This document shows, one piece after another, positions 12,887 to 25,542 of a stretch of DNA of 64,000 bases. The notes under the pieces were generated by a model. It was not told the DNA's origin, did no database searches, and saw only the letters and a list, made by a program, of their open reading frames with translations. Position numbers and translations under genes: made by a program. The DNA is taken from NCBI GenBank assembly GCA_023055425.1, contig JALGPY010000002.1:152282845-152346844 (forward strand), written 5' to 3'. Position 1 is the stretch's first letter. Each line of letters starts with the position of its first letter. This DNA comes from Linanthus parryae. Taxonomy: Eukaryota; Streptophyta; Magnoliopsida; Ericales; Polemoniaceae.

Positions 12887-12897
12887 AAGGGGGAGAT
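12887..12897 (+). other. Polypurine tract
   Basis: aagggggagat directly before the 3' LTR start; the plus-strand primer site expected for an LTR element. Confidence 0.88.
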
Positions 12898-14097
12898 TGT
12901 AAGTTCAATTGTTTTCAAATCTTTAAAACTGGTTTCAAAGCCTTGAGAACTCACAACATAAACTAAGGGGGAGTTCTTACTCCTATTGACTCTCTGATCT
13001 ACTGCACTTGATCATGCTATATTTTATGATGAAAGACATACTTTTTCAATGTTATAACATTCTTTGATCTTATCATTTTCCTAAGTTATTTTGCATGGAT
13101 TGTGAGCTAACTCTGTGTTGCAGGTTTAGCTTAAGTTTCCTTATTTACAGGATTACAGAATTGGCAATAAAGACCTGCACATTTTTGCTACTCTTATAGG
13201 AAGTTGTCTGGACTTAGCTTAGGCTTGCAGATTGAAGATAAGATCAAAATTAATTGACAAAATCATGCAGGTAGCCATTGGGATAAAGCTGTTAAGAGTC
13301 AAGTATCTGCAAGAGGATTTTTAGGGATTTCTCTTGAATCCCCTTATATAGTCTGCAATTCAAATTGACAGAAGGGAGGATTTTTAGAGAGATCGACAAA
13401 AACAGAGATTTACACAGAGATTCATACACTCTCCCGTATTAACAAGCATCATTGAAGAAGATCATTCATCCACTCAATCATTCCAGATTCTTGAAGAACA
13501 TTTCAAGCTGAACTGCTTCACTGTGCTCTTCATTTAGAGCTTAATTTGTATATCATTCTGTTATATTACGTAATCATCTGATCTTGTTGAGTTGTTCAAG
13601 AGGAACAACATAGAATTCTTATTGTATCGGTTAGCTAGAGCTATTACTAGATAGGTTAGGAAGAACTACATGCTGAAAAGAGTAAGGCAATTCTCTTGGC
13701 CTAAGATCAAGGGCTTAGCTTTTGTTAAATAAGAAGTTGTTGAAATCCTAGAGGGATTATATCCTTGGGCGGGGAGTAGGTCACTTGGGACCGAAGTTCG
13801 TAACAAATCTCTGTGTTCATTTTCTTGCTTTACTTTCCTTTACTTTTTTTTAAAAACTGCTTCAAAACAAGTTTCTTTTCAAAACTTTGGAAAGCTTCAA
13901 AGCTTTGAAAATACTTAGTTTCTTTTAAACAGTCTGTTTTAGTTTCAAATCTTTGAAATCGAGTTTAAAGCTTTAAAATAATTAAATTTCTTCTCATTTT
14001 GTTTTAATCCACACTTTTGGCAAAAGTTGCCATACTCTATTCAAACCCCTTTCTAGAGTATTTGATGCTGTAAGTGCCTACCTACATTCAGTCTTTA
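12898..14097 (+). repeat. 3' LTR of the SIRE-like element
   Basis: Begins TGTAAGTTC and ends near CAGTCTTTA (terminal CA decayed). It differs from the 5' LTR by many substitutions and small indels; its palindrome copies have decayed and it keeps a segment (ttttggcaaaagttgcc near 14018) not seen in the 5' LTR. The insertion is therefore not recent. Confidence 0.86.
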
Positions 14098-14633
14098 AGG
14101 GAAAAAGATGAATTTATCTAGCTATAAATAGGATTTTTGAGGCTCTGAAAATTTAGACTAGATTCATTCCTACTCCAACAATACACTAGAGAGAAACGAG
14201 GAAGAGTGAAAAATAAAATTTTAACTACTAGGGTTCGGCCATGAGGTATGTCGCCCCCTTCATGGAGCCGTCATCCTCCATTGATGCCGCCTCTTCTTGC
14301 TGCCCACGGCATGGTGATGCAGTATCCTCTCCTTGCCGTTTATTGAATGTGATTCACCTCATGCGTTAGTCCAATTCATCTTCTTATATGACAAGATCCT
14401 CCTTCTTCTCAAGATTGCTAGCACCATTGGAGAAGAAGTCCAGTTGAGGTCCATTAGTGTGGATACCATAGAGACGCCATTCTTTTGATCAGCGTATGTG
14501 ATCATCCCAGTTAGGATGACTGATGTAACATTTCTCCTTCAACATGTTATGATGCTTCACCTGCGATTCATGGAGGGTTTTGAGCATTTTTTTTTTGTAT
14601 TTTCCGCTGCGTAACCTGCATCAATACCCTACA
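14098..14633 (+). repeat. 3' LTR of copia B, second part
   Basis: Continues the LTR cut at 5690. Its end (TTCCGCTGCGTAACCTGCAT, then ccctaca) matches the end of copia D's LTR at 43348 in reverse complement. The LTR as inserted would be about 1.53 kb without the nested element. It abuts a cysteine-rich peptide exon remnant at 14634. Confidence 0.8.
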
Positions 14634-14758
14634 ACACGTGCATACATTACAAGAACACGCACAAGTTTTGATAGGACACTTTTTTCATAGAAGTCTTAAG
14701 AAACTAAGCATGTCGGCGGGGTTTTTCAGTCTAACTACCTTCCAAATGAATGATCATG
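14634..14758 (-). pseudogene. Cysteine-rich peptide exon 2 remnant (copy 1)
   Basis: Minus-strand similarity to exon 2 of the gene at 33303-34166, best over the part encoding the 'ILKV' start and the following residues. The 3' half of the exon is missing because the copia B LTR ends inside it. The splice acceptor equivalent reads catgatc instead of cagggtc. It is clearly dead. Confidence 0.7.
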
Positions 14759-15680
14759 CAAAAGTACAATTTTCATTAAACTTTTTTCATCTTATGATCT
14801 ATCAATAAAATATTTCCTTATCAAATATAATGAAGGAAATAACATATTGATTAGACACTTGAAAGGGAGGTTAGAACGTGCACTATCAAAATATAATCAC
14901 TTCATTCTATTTCGATTTTGAAACTAAGAGGACAATGTAAGATTTTCTTAAAGTAACTGTATTGTGATGGGTGTCTGATATACACAATCAATCAGTTCTT
15001 ATATTTAAACCCTGTAACAATAAGGGTAAAATAAAACACATAACATGTCGTAACATTTTAGAAATATTGTTAAGAAAAATATTTAGATTTGACATGTTAA
15101 CTGAATTCAAGCATTTGACTTAGTCATTATTTATAGCACGATAAAATTACTTTAAAAAATAAAAATGTTCTCTCTTTCTATCTTCTCGTTCCCAAAGTTG
15201 GCACAAAGAATATAACCAGCTTCATTTTCCGATTTTTGAACAACAAAACAGTGAGAGAGTTTGAAACTTTAGAAAAACCACTCCTTGTAATGACACATGT
15301 TTGTGAGTAAATATTGAAAATTACATGTGTCATATTATTTTAGAAGTGGAAGATATGCGGCGCACGTTAACAAATAAGATATGATCAAATCAAAAATTTC
15401 CTTTACACATGACATCCTAATTGGCAAATAAATGTACTAAAAGACTTTTATGGTAAAACTTTTAGTTTTTCTATACATATCTGAATGTTAATTTTGACTA
15501 GATTTATAATCTTTTTTATACACAATTGTTTACTTCAATGAATAAAGTAAATATTTTTTTCACAGACATTATGTTGAATGAAATACATAATACATTCAGA
15601 TTCTTACGACATTTGTCATCCTGGTTATTGAATAAATGACACTAATGGGAAATAAATGTATTTCACATCACCACTCGATT
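14759..15680. other. AT-rich intergenic DNA, part of a duplicated block
   Basis: No ORF. It matches 39771-40690, including the blocks near 'tagacacttgaa' (14853) and 'gacatgttaactgaattcaagc' (15092). It ends with CGATT, the left target-site copy of the next element. Confidence 0.65.
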
Positions 15681-18600
15681 TGTCACATCCCCCTCCCGCC
15701 GACCCCGATTAGCGATTAATAAAAACTTGCATTAACGGGAGGAGGGCGCGACATGCCGGTGCGGCCTTGACTCGTCGAGAGGCTAAACGAGTAATTTATA
15801 AAGTTCGTGATAAAAGTTTCTAAAAATAACTTTGCGGAAGCGTAAATAACAAATTCACTTGGGGTCGTCTTGATGAAAAATTTGAATTGTAAAGAAAAGA
15901 GAGTTGAAACTTGAAAATAAATATCATTTAGTCCTCTCGACTCATAACGTAAGTAGAGCATAAACTTCGGGAAATGTTCTAAGTATCATACAAGGGCTCA
16001 TACAACGTCGTGTATACACAATTACATAAATTTTACATTTTAACAAAAAGTTAAGAACATGTATTGTACAATTTCTCTAAGTCGCCTAACATATTTGCAA
16101 CATTTAAGCACATAAACATCATTCGTCCCACAAGCCAACACATGAAGTTAACGTCAAGATACTTCTTGCTTCTTACGTGTCCTTATAACCTGAAAAGAAA
16201 GTTAATTTTAAAGGGGTGAGCTCAACTAGCTCAGTGAGTTACATCTACGCCCCTCCGTAGGTTTGAAAATTAAAATAGGCTAACTTTCCCATGGAGCGAC
16301 ATGAACATAAATCATAGTCATACATACATATACTTGTGAAACTTGAAAGATCATGACATTCATTAAGCGTAACATGAATAATAGAGAAAGCATAGCGTAA
16401 AGCAAAACTTGATTCGTGTGAAATCATGTTGTTCCAAGTAGGAACCTTGCTTTGTCTCGCGTAGAGACCTTATCATACATAAACGTGTTTTCTTAGTTTC
16501 TTATCTTATGGCCCGTGATAACCTTTGTGACTTAACATAACGTAGGTACATGTCCATCGCGACGACCCGTGAGCCGACGCGTGCCTGCTTATATTGCCCC
16601 GACAAAAGGGCCGTAGCCTGCCTATACCCGACAGGGGGTTTCACTCCGGTACCGTGGCCTTTTCTGAAACCGTGTTTTATCTTATGAAATGTTTATTTTG
16701 TTTGTTAGCATCCATGGGGGCATAAATATTTTACTCTCGTTAAAAGCATACATACATACTAGTTGGGAAAACATGAACATACATAACTTCGTAAGAAACT
16801 TGAGGGTAGGTACAAACATTGGGAGGTAGGGTAACTCACCTTGCGAGCTTAAGCAATTCATTTTATATTTCCTAGCCCGATTTCGAAAACTTTGAGCACA
16901 TGAGCATCAACTCCAACGTCACATAGATGAAAAAGAACACTACAATTAACACATATAATCACTTAGCACCAATTCAATTCAAGCATAATGCATGCCTACA
17001 TCGCTTAGATACATATGGACTACCTTTTCCTATATTAACATACTTCATGGACCTTATATTCGTTCTTTCATGCAAATGAGATGCATAATGCAGCACATAA
17101 GTGAAATATGGCATGTATTGAACTAAGAAGTAACTTACACAAGCTAGCTCTAATAAATTTGATAAACTTCTAAAATTATGCTTATAAACAAAGTGTAACT
17201 ATCGCTAGTACAAAATTCATAGTTAATTCAAAATAATTATCCGGGACTTGAAATTTTTACGTTACATATATAATGAGTTTACCCATAAAATATTGTAATA
17301 TCAAAAATTATAAAGTTTTCTAAATATTTTTAAACATAATATTTCGGATCAGTTTTAGTACAAAAACATGGGCTGGTAGCAGCCTTGGAAATAAATTCCT
17401 AAAATATTCATACAAATTCCAAAAATTATAAATTTCTTACAGTAGGTAGATAACATGTCTGGGAACAACATATCCATATTTCATAAGAATTGAAGTAGTA
17501 TAAGTACATGAAATTGCTGATTTACCGGACTGGTACAGAGTTGAACGGAGTATCAAAACAGTCCCGGTTTTTGGTTGATTAAAAATTAAATATAACTCCA
17601 ATGATTCTGAAATTTTTACTGTAGAAACTTTACATACAAATACACATGCTATAAAATTTTCATAATTTTCTGAAATGTTTAAATATTTTTCCCGATTTTG
17701 TGAAAATAGGCTCAAAATATGAGTTTTGTGATTTTCCATAGCTCAAAACTTGTTGCATGTTGGAAATTTCCTACCAAGATGTGAAATTACACTAAAACAA
17801 TGCCTAAATGACATAAACATCACAATCTATAACATTTTCTTACATGAATCTTGCAACAACCATATTTTTGATGACATGCATGTATAATCTAGATGAAAGA
17901 TGTGAAAAATAAACCACAAAAAGATGAATTTTTATCTCAAAGAGGGATGAATGAGGTTGTGCTTGTTCCTCCTAGCCTCCTAAGGTTGACATCTTAGCAT
18001 AACTTGGTGGAATTATGAAGAAAGTGAGGGTTGATCTCTCAATTGTTGATGATTTTGGAGTAAATTTAGGACTTGTGCTAGAAAAATGAGAGAAAACAAA
18101 TTTCATAAGAGAAGAAAGGGGAGAAAGATGGACGGATGGTTTGGAGGAGGATGAGAAAGTGGAGGAAGAAGTGGGAGGGAGAGAGACATGTGGTGCATAG
18201 GGGGTGTGACAAGTGTTGAGGGGGAGTGACAAGTGGAGGAGGTTGTTCATGCACATGGGGGGAGTGATTTGGTGCAACAATTGTACCATTATACCACTCT
18301 ATGAGTTTCTAAATTCGACACGTATAGACATGTGGTTACGCGTGTGGCAATACTACTACATAGTACTTGTACAATTTTAACATACTATCATACATACTAA
18401 ACTAATTTTTATTTATTCATATAACACTCCTCCAACTTATATCTAGATTATGCCTAACACAGAAGAACTTAGCAATTAACAATTTAGCACCCAACAGTTA
18501 TCTTTTTAATCAAACATAGTCATTTAATTTAATTAGGCACATAATTCACTTATCATATATTTCACAAGATCAAATTCAAATATTAAACAATGCCTTCAAC

Positions 18601-18729
18601 TTTACTTATTTACACTAAAACACTATATATAAATTTTCATGGGATAATTATCAAACATATCATGAAATATTAACATATAATCATATATTATTAACGTTCT
18701 AATGTGAATTAAAAATGTGGGTTATTACA
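15681..18729 (-). mobile_element. Solo LTR, 3.05 kb, probable Ty3/gypsy
   Basis: Starts TGTCACATCC and ends GTTATTACA, flanked on both sides by CGATT (15676-15680 and 18730-18734). The uninterrupted counterpart of this site lies near 40690, so the insertion edges are well defined. There is no coding sequence of note and no internal repeat of its ends, so this is one LTR left by recombination. Read on the minus strand it begins TGTAATAACCCAC, a start common in long chromovirus-type LTRs. Lineage is inference; the insertion itself is well supported. Confidence 0.78.
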
Positions 18730-18734
18730 CGATT

Positions 18735-19471
18735 ATTGCAAAGAATGCTACTAAAAATTGAGCTAATGTATCAAATGTAACATATGCATTAAAGATAATG
18801 AATATATTAATGGTCATAACAATTGACATGTGTAACGGTAAAAATGTCAAATTTGACAGTGTGATAAAAAGAATGATAAGATCATATTATTAAATTCTAT
18901 GTTTTTTTTTGGCATCTCAACATTCATGCAAGACATGATAAAATTTTGATGTTTCTTTTTTATTTAATCATGACTAAAAAATTATTGATTTACAATCGAA
19001 AAGGTAATAATAATTTACATGATGATTAATTATTTAATAGGTACCACAATATACCAAAACTAGCAAATTGCAACTCTCAATCCTAGAATAGTTTTATTGC
19101 ATCCTGTAATTACAATAAATACATACATAAATTGATAAAGCATTCAATTCATACTTCATGTGTATTCAGAGGAAACACTTGTTAATAGATAGAATCACGA
19201 GGCAACTTTTACTTTTTTTTTAGAAAATCGAGACAAAAATGATGGTTATATTGTCTTTCATATAGCATAGATCATATGTGGTATTTCATTTGCAAAATGA
19301 AATTTAAAGCTCGTAAGTACAAATGATAAGAAGGTACACACGAATATACGATCTTACAATTTTACTGAACATAACATTGTCATGCCCAAATATTCAGTGC
19401 AATCAAAATTTTGTATGTTAAATAATTTTATTAGTCCCTAACGTTGTATTGGAGGAAAGACAATGCTTTAA
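18735..19471. other. AT-rich intergenic DNA, continues duplicated block
   Basis: Matches 40700-41446. No ORF and no recognised motif. Confidence 0.6.
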
Positions 19472-19640
19472 TCAATCTCATCGAGTTTTCCCTTCCGCTG
19501 CAACGTAGACTTTATTACTATCTTCATACATTACAGTCAGAGACTCAAAATCTGATATGGCGCCTTATTTTATCGTAGAAGGCTGAAGGAATCAAGCGTG
19601 TTGGTGGGCTTTCTATCCAAACCTTCAAAATGAATGATCA
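19472..19640 (-). pseudogene. Cysteine-rich peptide exon 2 remnant (copy 2)
   Basis: Minus-strand copy of the CRP exon. Recognisable text is ILKV, then PPT-LIPSAFYDKIR; the first conserved Cys reads Arg, two more Cys are lost, and in-frame stops follow (after HIRF and after DCNV). The coding end before the stop at 19472-19474 is still similar to the intact gene. The acceptor AG is lost as in copies 1 and 3. Confidence 0.75.
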
Positions 19641-21728
19641 TGCAAAAGTATAGTTTTCATTATAATTTTTTATGTTATGATCTATCAGTAAAATGTTACA
19701 TTATAAATATAATTAAGTAAATAAGAGATTAATTAGACACTTGAAAGTAAGGTCAGAACATGCACTATCATTAAATGAACTACTTCATTGTGTTTTGATT
19801 TGGAAACTAAGAGGATGATGTAAGATTTTCTTAAAATAATTGTATTTTGACGGGTGTCTTATATACAATCTATCGTTTCTTATATTTAACCCCTGTAACA
19901 ATTAACGTAAAATGAAACACATAAAAAAATGTCGTAGAATTTTAGAAATGTTATTAAAAAATATATTAAGATTTGACATGTGACGGAGTTCAAGCATTTA
20001 ACTAAGTCATTGTTCATTGTAGCACGACAAAATTACTTTGACCAGAAAATTGTGCCCTCTTTCTATATTCTCTCTCCCAAACATGGCTCGAAGAATATAA
20101 CCAACTTTACTTTCAGATGTTTCGTTTAACAAAAGAGTAAGAGCGTTTGAAACTTTAGAAAAACCACCCAAATCAATACCGGTTCAACACGATAGAGTTC
20201 ACAACAGTTAAAGAGACTCAAATACATCAAACCTAAATCAACCCACAAGTCAGAGTCAGAACTCTGAAAAATATTATAACCCCAAATCAGAAAGCATTGT
20301 TGACACACAAATGTGTTTTTAGGAGAACGTTGTTGTTAGCATCTTGTGAATTTAACTAAAATACCCCTATTCTTTTTCCTCATAAATAGAGGTGCATTCT
20401 AAGAGGCTAAATGACACTACCCATTAGAAAACACTGCGGAGGTTCCAAGGGTGCAGAAGCTCTGAGAAACATACCATGGACGGAAATACTTCATTCCACC
20501 CATCGTAACAAGCTACAGAAGCTCTGATGAACAAGTCGCCAAATTCCGAAGGACTTCATTGATGTTAGAGATCTCAACTTCGTTAAATCAGAAAACATCA
20601 TCACAAGCTAACGAAGAAGCCACCTAGGTCCGGAGAACTCCCTTGCTACCAAAATAACCATCTCCACTCAAACTGGAGAGAATCAAATCATTCGATCCGA
20701 GAACAAGTCGTCAAGACCCTCAGTCAGAAAAGAAAGAAAAGAAGAATCAAATGAGCTTAGTTTCTTGTTTCAAGAAAATACAAACCGGAGATTGTAATCA
20801 TCCTTTATTATTTCTCATCCAATTGAATTTTACACATATTTAAATTTGATGTGGAAACACATGAAGAAAAGTCGATGTATTAATACTGGTAAAAAACACA
20901 TTAAAATCTCAAAGAATTTTAATAATATTGTTAAGAAAATTTTTAAGATCTGACATGTTTACATAATTTACGCATTTTACTAAGTTATAATTCATTGTAG
21001 CGTGACAGAATTACATTGACAAAAAAATTGTGCTCTCTTTCAATATTTGCTCTCCCAAAGTTTGCTCGAAGAATACAACCCGCTTATTTATCATACATTT
21101 TGAACGATAAAGGAGTGAGAGAGTTTGAAAATATGGATAAACCGCCCAATTATATACTAGTTCAACACGTGAGAGTTCCCAAAAGTTAAAAAAATCAAAT
21201 TTTGTCAAATTTCAACAAGAACTCCAAATAAAATTTATAGCCTCAAATTAGAAAACACATTTTCAGAAAAACCTAACCCTAAAATCAACAATCAATAATT
21301 GTTTAAATGACATAAATGAACATACAAAACAACATGCAGAGCAAGAATATAAAGATTCAAATAACCGAATCATATTCGTCATACACTATTCTCGCATACT
21401 CGGTCAGTACACATACGCATGCTAACCTAATAATGTTGTCTTTACATAATCACTATGGTTTTCCAAACAAGTCTAGAAAGATATGTCGTTGGCTATTCCA
21501 AACAATGCTAAAAATCCAAACCAAATATAGAAGTCATTCTCTGAATTATACAAATACGAATAAACATATGTCATTGGGACACCTTCAATTCTTAACAGTA
21601 TCAAAACATGGAAAAATTAGAAACTAATATGATATAAATATAGTTCACAACAATATAAAAAAAATTATGAGACAACTAATCATGGTTGACTTGTTACATT
21701 ATGATATACAGATAACTAGGCTACTTCC
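19641..21728. other. AT-rich intergenic DNA with repeated CRP upstream sequence
   Basis: Contains two related stretches (about 19890-20160 and 20870-21150; shared text includes 'gtgccctcttt'/'gtgctctcttt', 'gctcgaagaatacaac' and 'gagagtttgaaa') that also occur at 42830-43060 and 40090-40300. They accompany CRP copies elsewhere, so they look like duplicated intron or upstream sequence. The part at 20380-20760 is shared with 42220-42640. No convincing gene. Confidence 0.5.
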
Positions 21729-24700
21729 TGTAACAACCCGGGATCTCGGTCCAGGGTTAAAGAGACAATCGACAACCAAAAGTAGAAATATACTATTAAG
21801 ATTACATTTCGCTTAATGTACATAACAAAATTTCGATAATAAGTACAATTTAAAACATAACATTTTTGATCTACTAAGTGATCTAAGTTAAGCTATACTT
21901 CTTCGTCTCGTTCCAGCGTTCCAATCCCCCACTCTGATTGACGACCTGCGGTTCTAAAATGGCAAAAGTTGACGCAGTTTTGAAGAAATTGATCAGTAAA
22001 AACTGAGTAAGTACACACTACGACATGTAAAGCAACGAGTGGCACGGAAGCATGAGTTGAAACAAATCAGAAGATTTAAACAGTAAAACTATCATATTGG
22101 AGAATTTGGATCAACTTGAAGTAACCGAGTAACAAAAACCTCTCAATTTAATAACATTGAGAAACCACGAGTAGTTGGTAAAATATCCAGAGTAAACAAG
22201 TTCATTTGAACTGATAACGATAGTAGTTCATGAGTAGCCAAGATTTACAATTCATTTCAAAGGATTAGGGCATATCAAGAGCCACAAACAACATTGATAA
22301 GTAGTCAATTTCTAATTTCGACTTCAATCAACAGTTTAATTTAGCTGAGGCGTGTCAAGAGCCACCAGCAGTATCAATGTAAACAGAGAGATCACGAAAT
22401 AATCACTAAGGGTCCCTTCTAGGGTCTATCAAACCCTATTTCACCCGAGCGTTTAGGGAGCCCATTCGTCAACCCCGCTCACAAAATTAGTTAAAAGGCC
22501 TTAAGTGTCGACACCCCTATACCGTAGTGACCCTTACAAGTATAAGTAGCACTCTATAGCTCTATAAACCCCTTGGCCTCAATATCTTGATACATTTTGG
22601 CTCATCGGGGGCGGATTTGTGAACATTAACGTTCTATCCAATAATAAGAAGCATTGCTTCAATGGTCTTAGCCATAAGAAAATGGAGGATCGCTTGACGC
22701 CTCCCATTAATAACAGTACTCTGTACATCGTCCTAAGTATATTAGAGGTATTTTATTTCTTCTCTTTCACATAACCAGAATCAGAATATCAAAATTTCAC
22801 AAGTAATTTCTCAAAGGAGATGAATAAAATATTTTAACAACTTTCGAGTGGAAAACATGCATTCTCATACAATTTCATATAACAAACATTCATTTGAAAC
22901 ATCAAGCACATACGCAGATTTTGATATGAAAAGGCCGTACATATGTACTTACCTCAGAGCCATGAAGGCGCAAAGCAACGCTACACTCCTACAACGCTCG
23001 TCTTCGAGTCTCACAGTACATGCATCAACACGAAAACGTACGTCTACTTTGAAGGTTCCTTAATAACGGCTGGATATACACAAGTAAAGTATACAAACTA
23101 TTAGCATATACCCTCTATATGAGGTTTTATGCAAGAATGCAATGGAAAGCGGGTCATGCAAGCTAACTTGACCAAAACGGCCCTGATACTCCAAAATTGT
23201 CCAGTACCGACTATGATTGTGCATGGACCCCAAACTATACTCATACTGGCCCAAAAACATTTAATAATGACTCTAAACTCTCCCATATGAACTTAGCACC
23301 AAAATTTAAAAATTTCAGTAAATTACACTTAGGCCCCAAAAGTTTGCTAAAATTGCAAAAGGACCCCAACTATTGATTTGGTCACTCCCGAGTCAAATAC
23401 TTCCTTCTTAAGGCTCCAAATAGCCTTCTAAGTCAGGTTGTTGGTCTCAAAACATTAGCTTAGTCTCAAGTAGTTCAAGTGTGAAGTTTTAATTAAATGC
23501 ACATAGGCCCCCGAAGTTTAGTAAAACTGCAAAAAGACCCCAACATTTGACTTGGTGAACATTAGCCGAGAATTACATACGAGTACTCCAAATACACATA
23601 CAATACATGCTTACAACCTCCAAGTTACTTAACTAATCTCAATTCCAAGTTTAAATGAAATTACTATTATGCCCCTCCTATACAGTTCAGTCAAACTAGG
23701 GTTTAAAGAAAGTAAAACTTGGTTAGGGTTGATATTTAGGGTCAGAATAACATTACGAACAACTTCCGTGGAGGATGCTAAGGTTGAAGATGTCGTTTAC
23801 GACATCGAATTTGAAAGTAAAGATTGAGAGAAATCGACTCAACTAGTCAACTTTGTGGCCATTTTATGATCATTTGAGAATGAGATTTGGAAATCCAAAG
23901 GCAGGTACTTGAAGATGGTAATTCAAGGATTCCAGAACATATTTGAACTCCAAAAAATTCCAAATACACAAGAAGCTATGCTTGTTCAACGTTGGGTCAA
24001 ATAATGATTCAACACTTAGAAAAAAATTTAAGTGTTTCTTACAGGTCCAAAGTAGCAAGTTTAGCTCGATTTGTGAGCAATCCGTTATAAATTTGAAGAT
24101 GACCCAGAGACGAGAAAATGAAGTATTATACACCAGCTTTACAGAGGAGAAAACAGAAAAATATTTCATTAACATTTGAGAAAGTTATAGATGTCATAAA
24201 ATGGGTACTTCAACATAGTTCTACACTTAGAAAAGTTTCAGCTCTTGATGGTTCAAGAACACCGCAAACCAGCCCACTTCAAGTCCAAAATCAGAGGGTT
24301 TAGTGACCTAATTGGACCAAGAAATCAACATGAAAGTTGTAGACAATTCACCAAGGATTCCAGAAAGCTAAAGTTCATTCAAAGCGGACCAAAAAAGAGG
24401 GAGATACAAAGATCCAAAGTTGGGTCAAAAATGCTGGTGGGAAAAACTCAGCATGAACAAGCACGAACACAGCAACTTCAATTCGATTTTTGTCTGGGTT
24501 AGAGACCGAATTTTTAAAAATTGAAAGCATGAAAGTTGTAGCCAATTGTCTGAGGATTCCAGAAAGTCCAGGATCACTCAAATCGGATAAAAAATGACGG
24601 AGATACAAGCATTTTAACAGGGGCACTTTGCATGTCGGAAAAACTAACAAAGTGAGTGAAACATTAAACAAAACTCGAACCTAACCAAAATCTGGGCAGG

Positions 24701-25166
24701 TTTCGATGCTTCTAATGCATTCCTAAGGTCATGGGGATCACATTGATGTAAAGAACATCGAATTTCGTGGATAAATGAAGGAGTTACAATTTTTGGTCGG
24801 CCATGGGGGTTTGGCGGCGGCGGCACGGTGGCTGGAACAAAATCCGGCGATTTGCAGGGCATACTTGTGCTTTCCAGGTTCGCCTCGACACAAGGAACAA
24901 GAATATGTGTGCTAATTGTGATGGGTCGCAACGAGGAGGGAGAAATCGATGAAAAACCGAACTAGGGTTCTTACCTTCAAACCCGAATTTCTCACTCGAT
25001 TCTTGATGAAATCCCGAACTGTTTGGGGCGTTTTGATCCTTGTGCTTAGGGCTCCTCCAGGTGGTAGCAGGTCGGGATTTGGTGGTTGTTTGGTGGTAGT
25101 TCCTTGGTGGAGGTGGTGGTGTTCTTGGTGGTTGCATGGTGAAGAGAGAGGAAGAAGAAGAGGATG

Positions 25167-25212
<46 letters not shown>

Positions 25213-25542
25213 GATTGGGCTGGTGAAGAGGGAGGTTGGAGATGTTACCACCTAAGGAGGAGGTGTCAAAATGGCTTGAACAAGTGGCAAGCATGCATGG
25301 GAGGGTGAAAGTGTAGTTTTCTAGAGTGTGGGGGTACTAACTAGAATTGCAAAACTACTAATTTTCAGAGAATTGCACAATCACCCCGAATATTTCTAGT
25401 GCTTCAAAGTCATTCTAACAACGTCCAAATACCGCCAAAACTCCAAAATGCCCACTTTAAAGCCGTGAAAAACTATTTACAAATTCGCCTCCAAAGTCTT
25501 GATATTGCACTAAGAACTCTCTCGAGAATTAGGGGTGTTACA
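21729..25542 (-). repeat. 3' LTR of the LARD-like element (3814 bp)
   Basis: On the minus strand begins TGTAACACCCCTAATTC. Contains a GA-rich microsatellite (25171-25203). Short open frames of up to about 155 codons occur in both LTR copies, but they overlap the (GA)n run, exist in both strands and resemble no known family, so I do not call them genes. Confidence 0.88.
25171..25203 (+). repeat. (GA)n microsatellite
   Basis: About 16 uninterrupted GA units; the equivalent in the other LTR (about 30233-30253) has about 10. Confidence 0.95.

Larger units (their letters stand above)
5691..14097 (+). mobile_element. SIRE/Sirevirus-type Ty1/copia element (defective, both LTRs)
   Basis: An 8.4-kb element nested inside the 3' LTR of copia B. 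Direct evidence: two related ends of about 1.16 and 1.20 kb (5691-6850 and 12898-14097), a tRNA-iMet-type primer site two bases after the first LTR, a polypurine tract just before the second, and near-matching flanks (agggc before, aggga after) consistent with a 5-bp target duplication. Internal order is gag, RT-RNase H, extra ORF. RT text such as RWVFRNKLDENGKVIRNK and LYGLK-type motifs, plus a third ORF after pol, are typical of the SIRE/Maximus lineage. Protease and integrase are missing. Stops occur throughout, so it cannot be autonomous. Confidence 0.88.

Noticed and set aside
17972..18289. 105-codon Pro/Ser-rich frame on the minus strand
   Set aside because: Lies inside the solo LTR, is low-complexity and has no recognisable domain.
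24784..25308. Overlapping open frames of 82-155 codons in the LARD LTRs, on both strands
   Set aside because: They centre on a (GA)n run, exist in several frames at once, repeat in the second LTR with frame differences and match no family.
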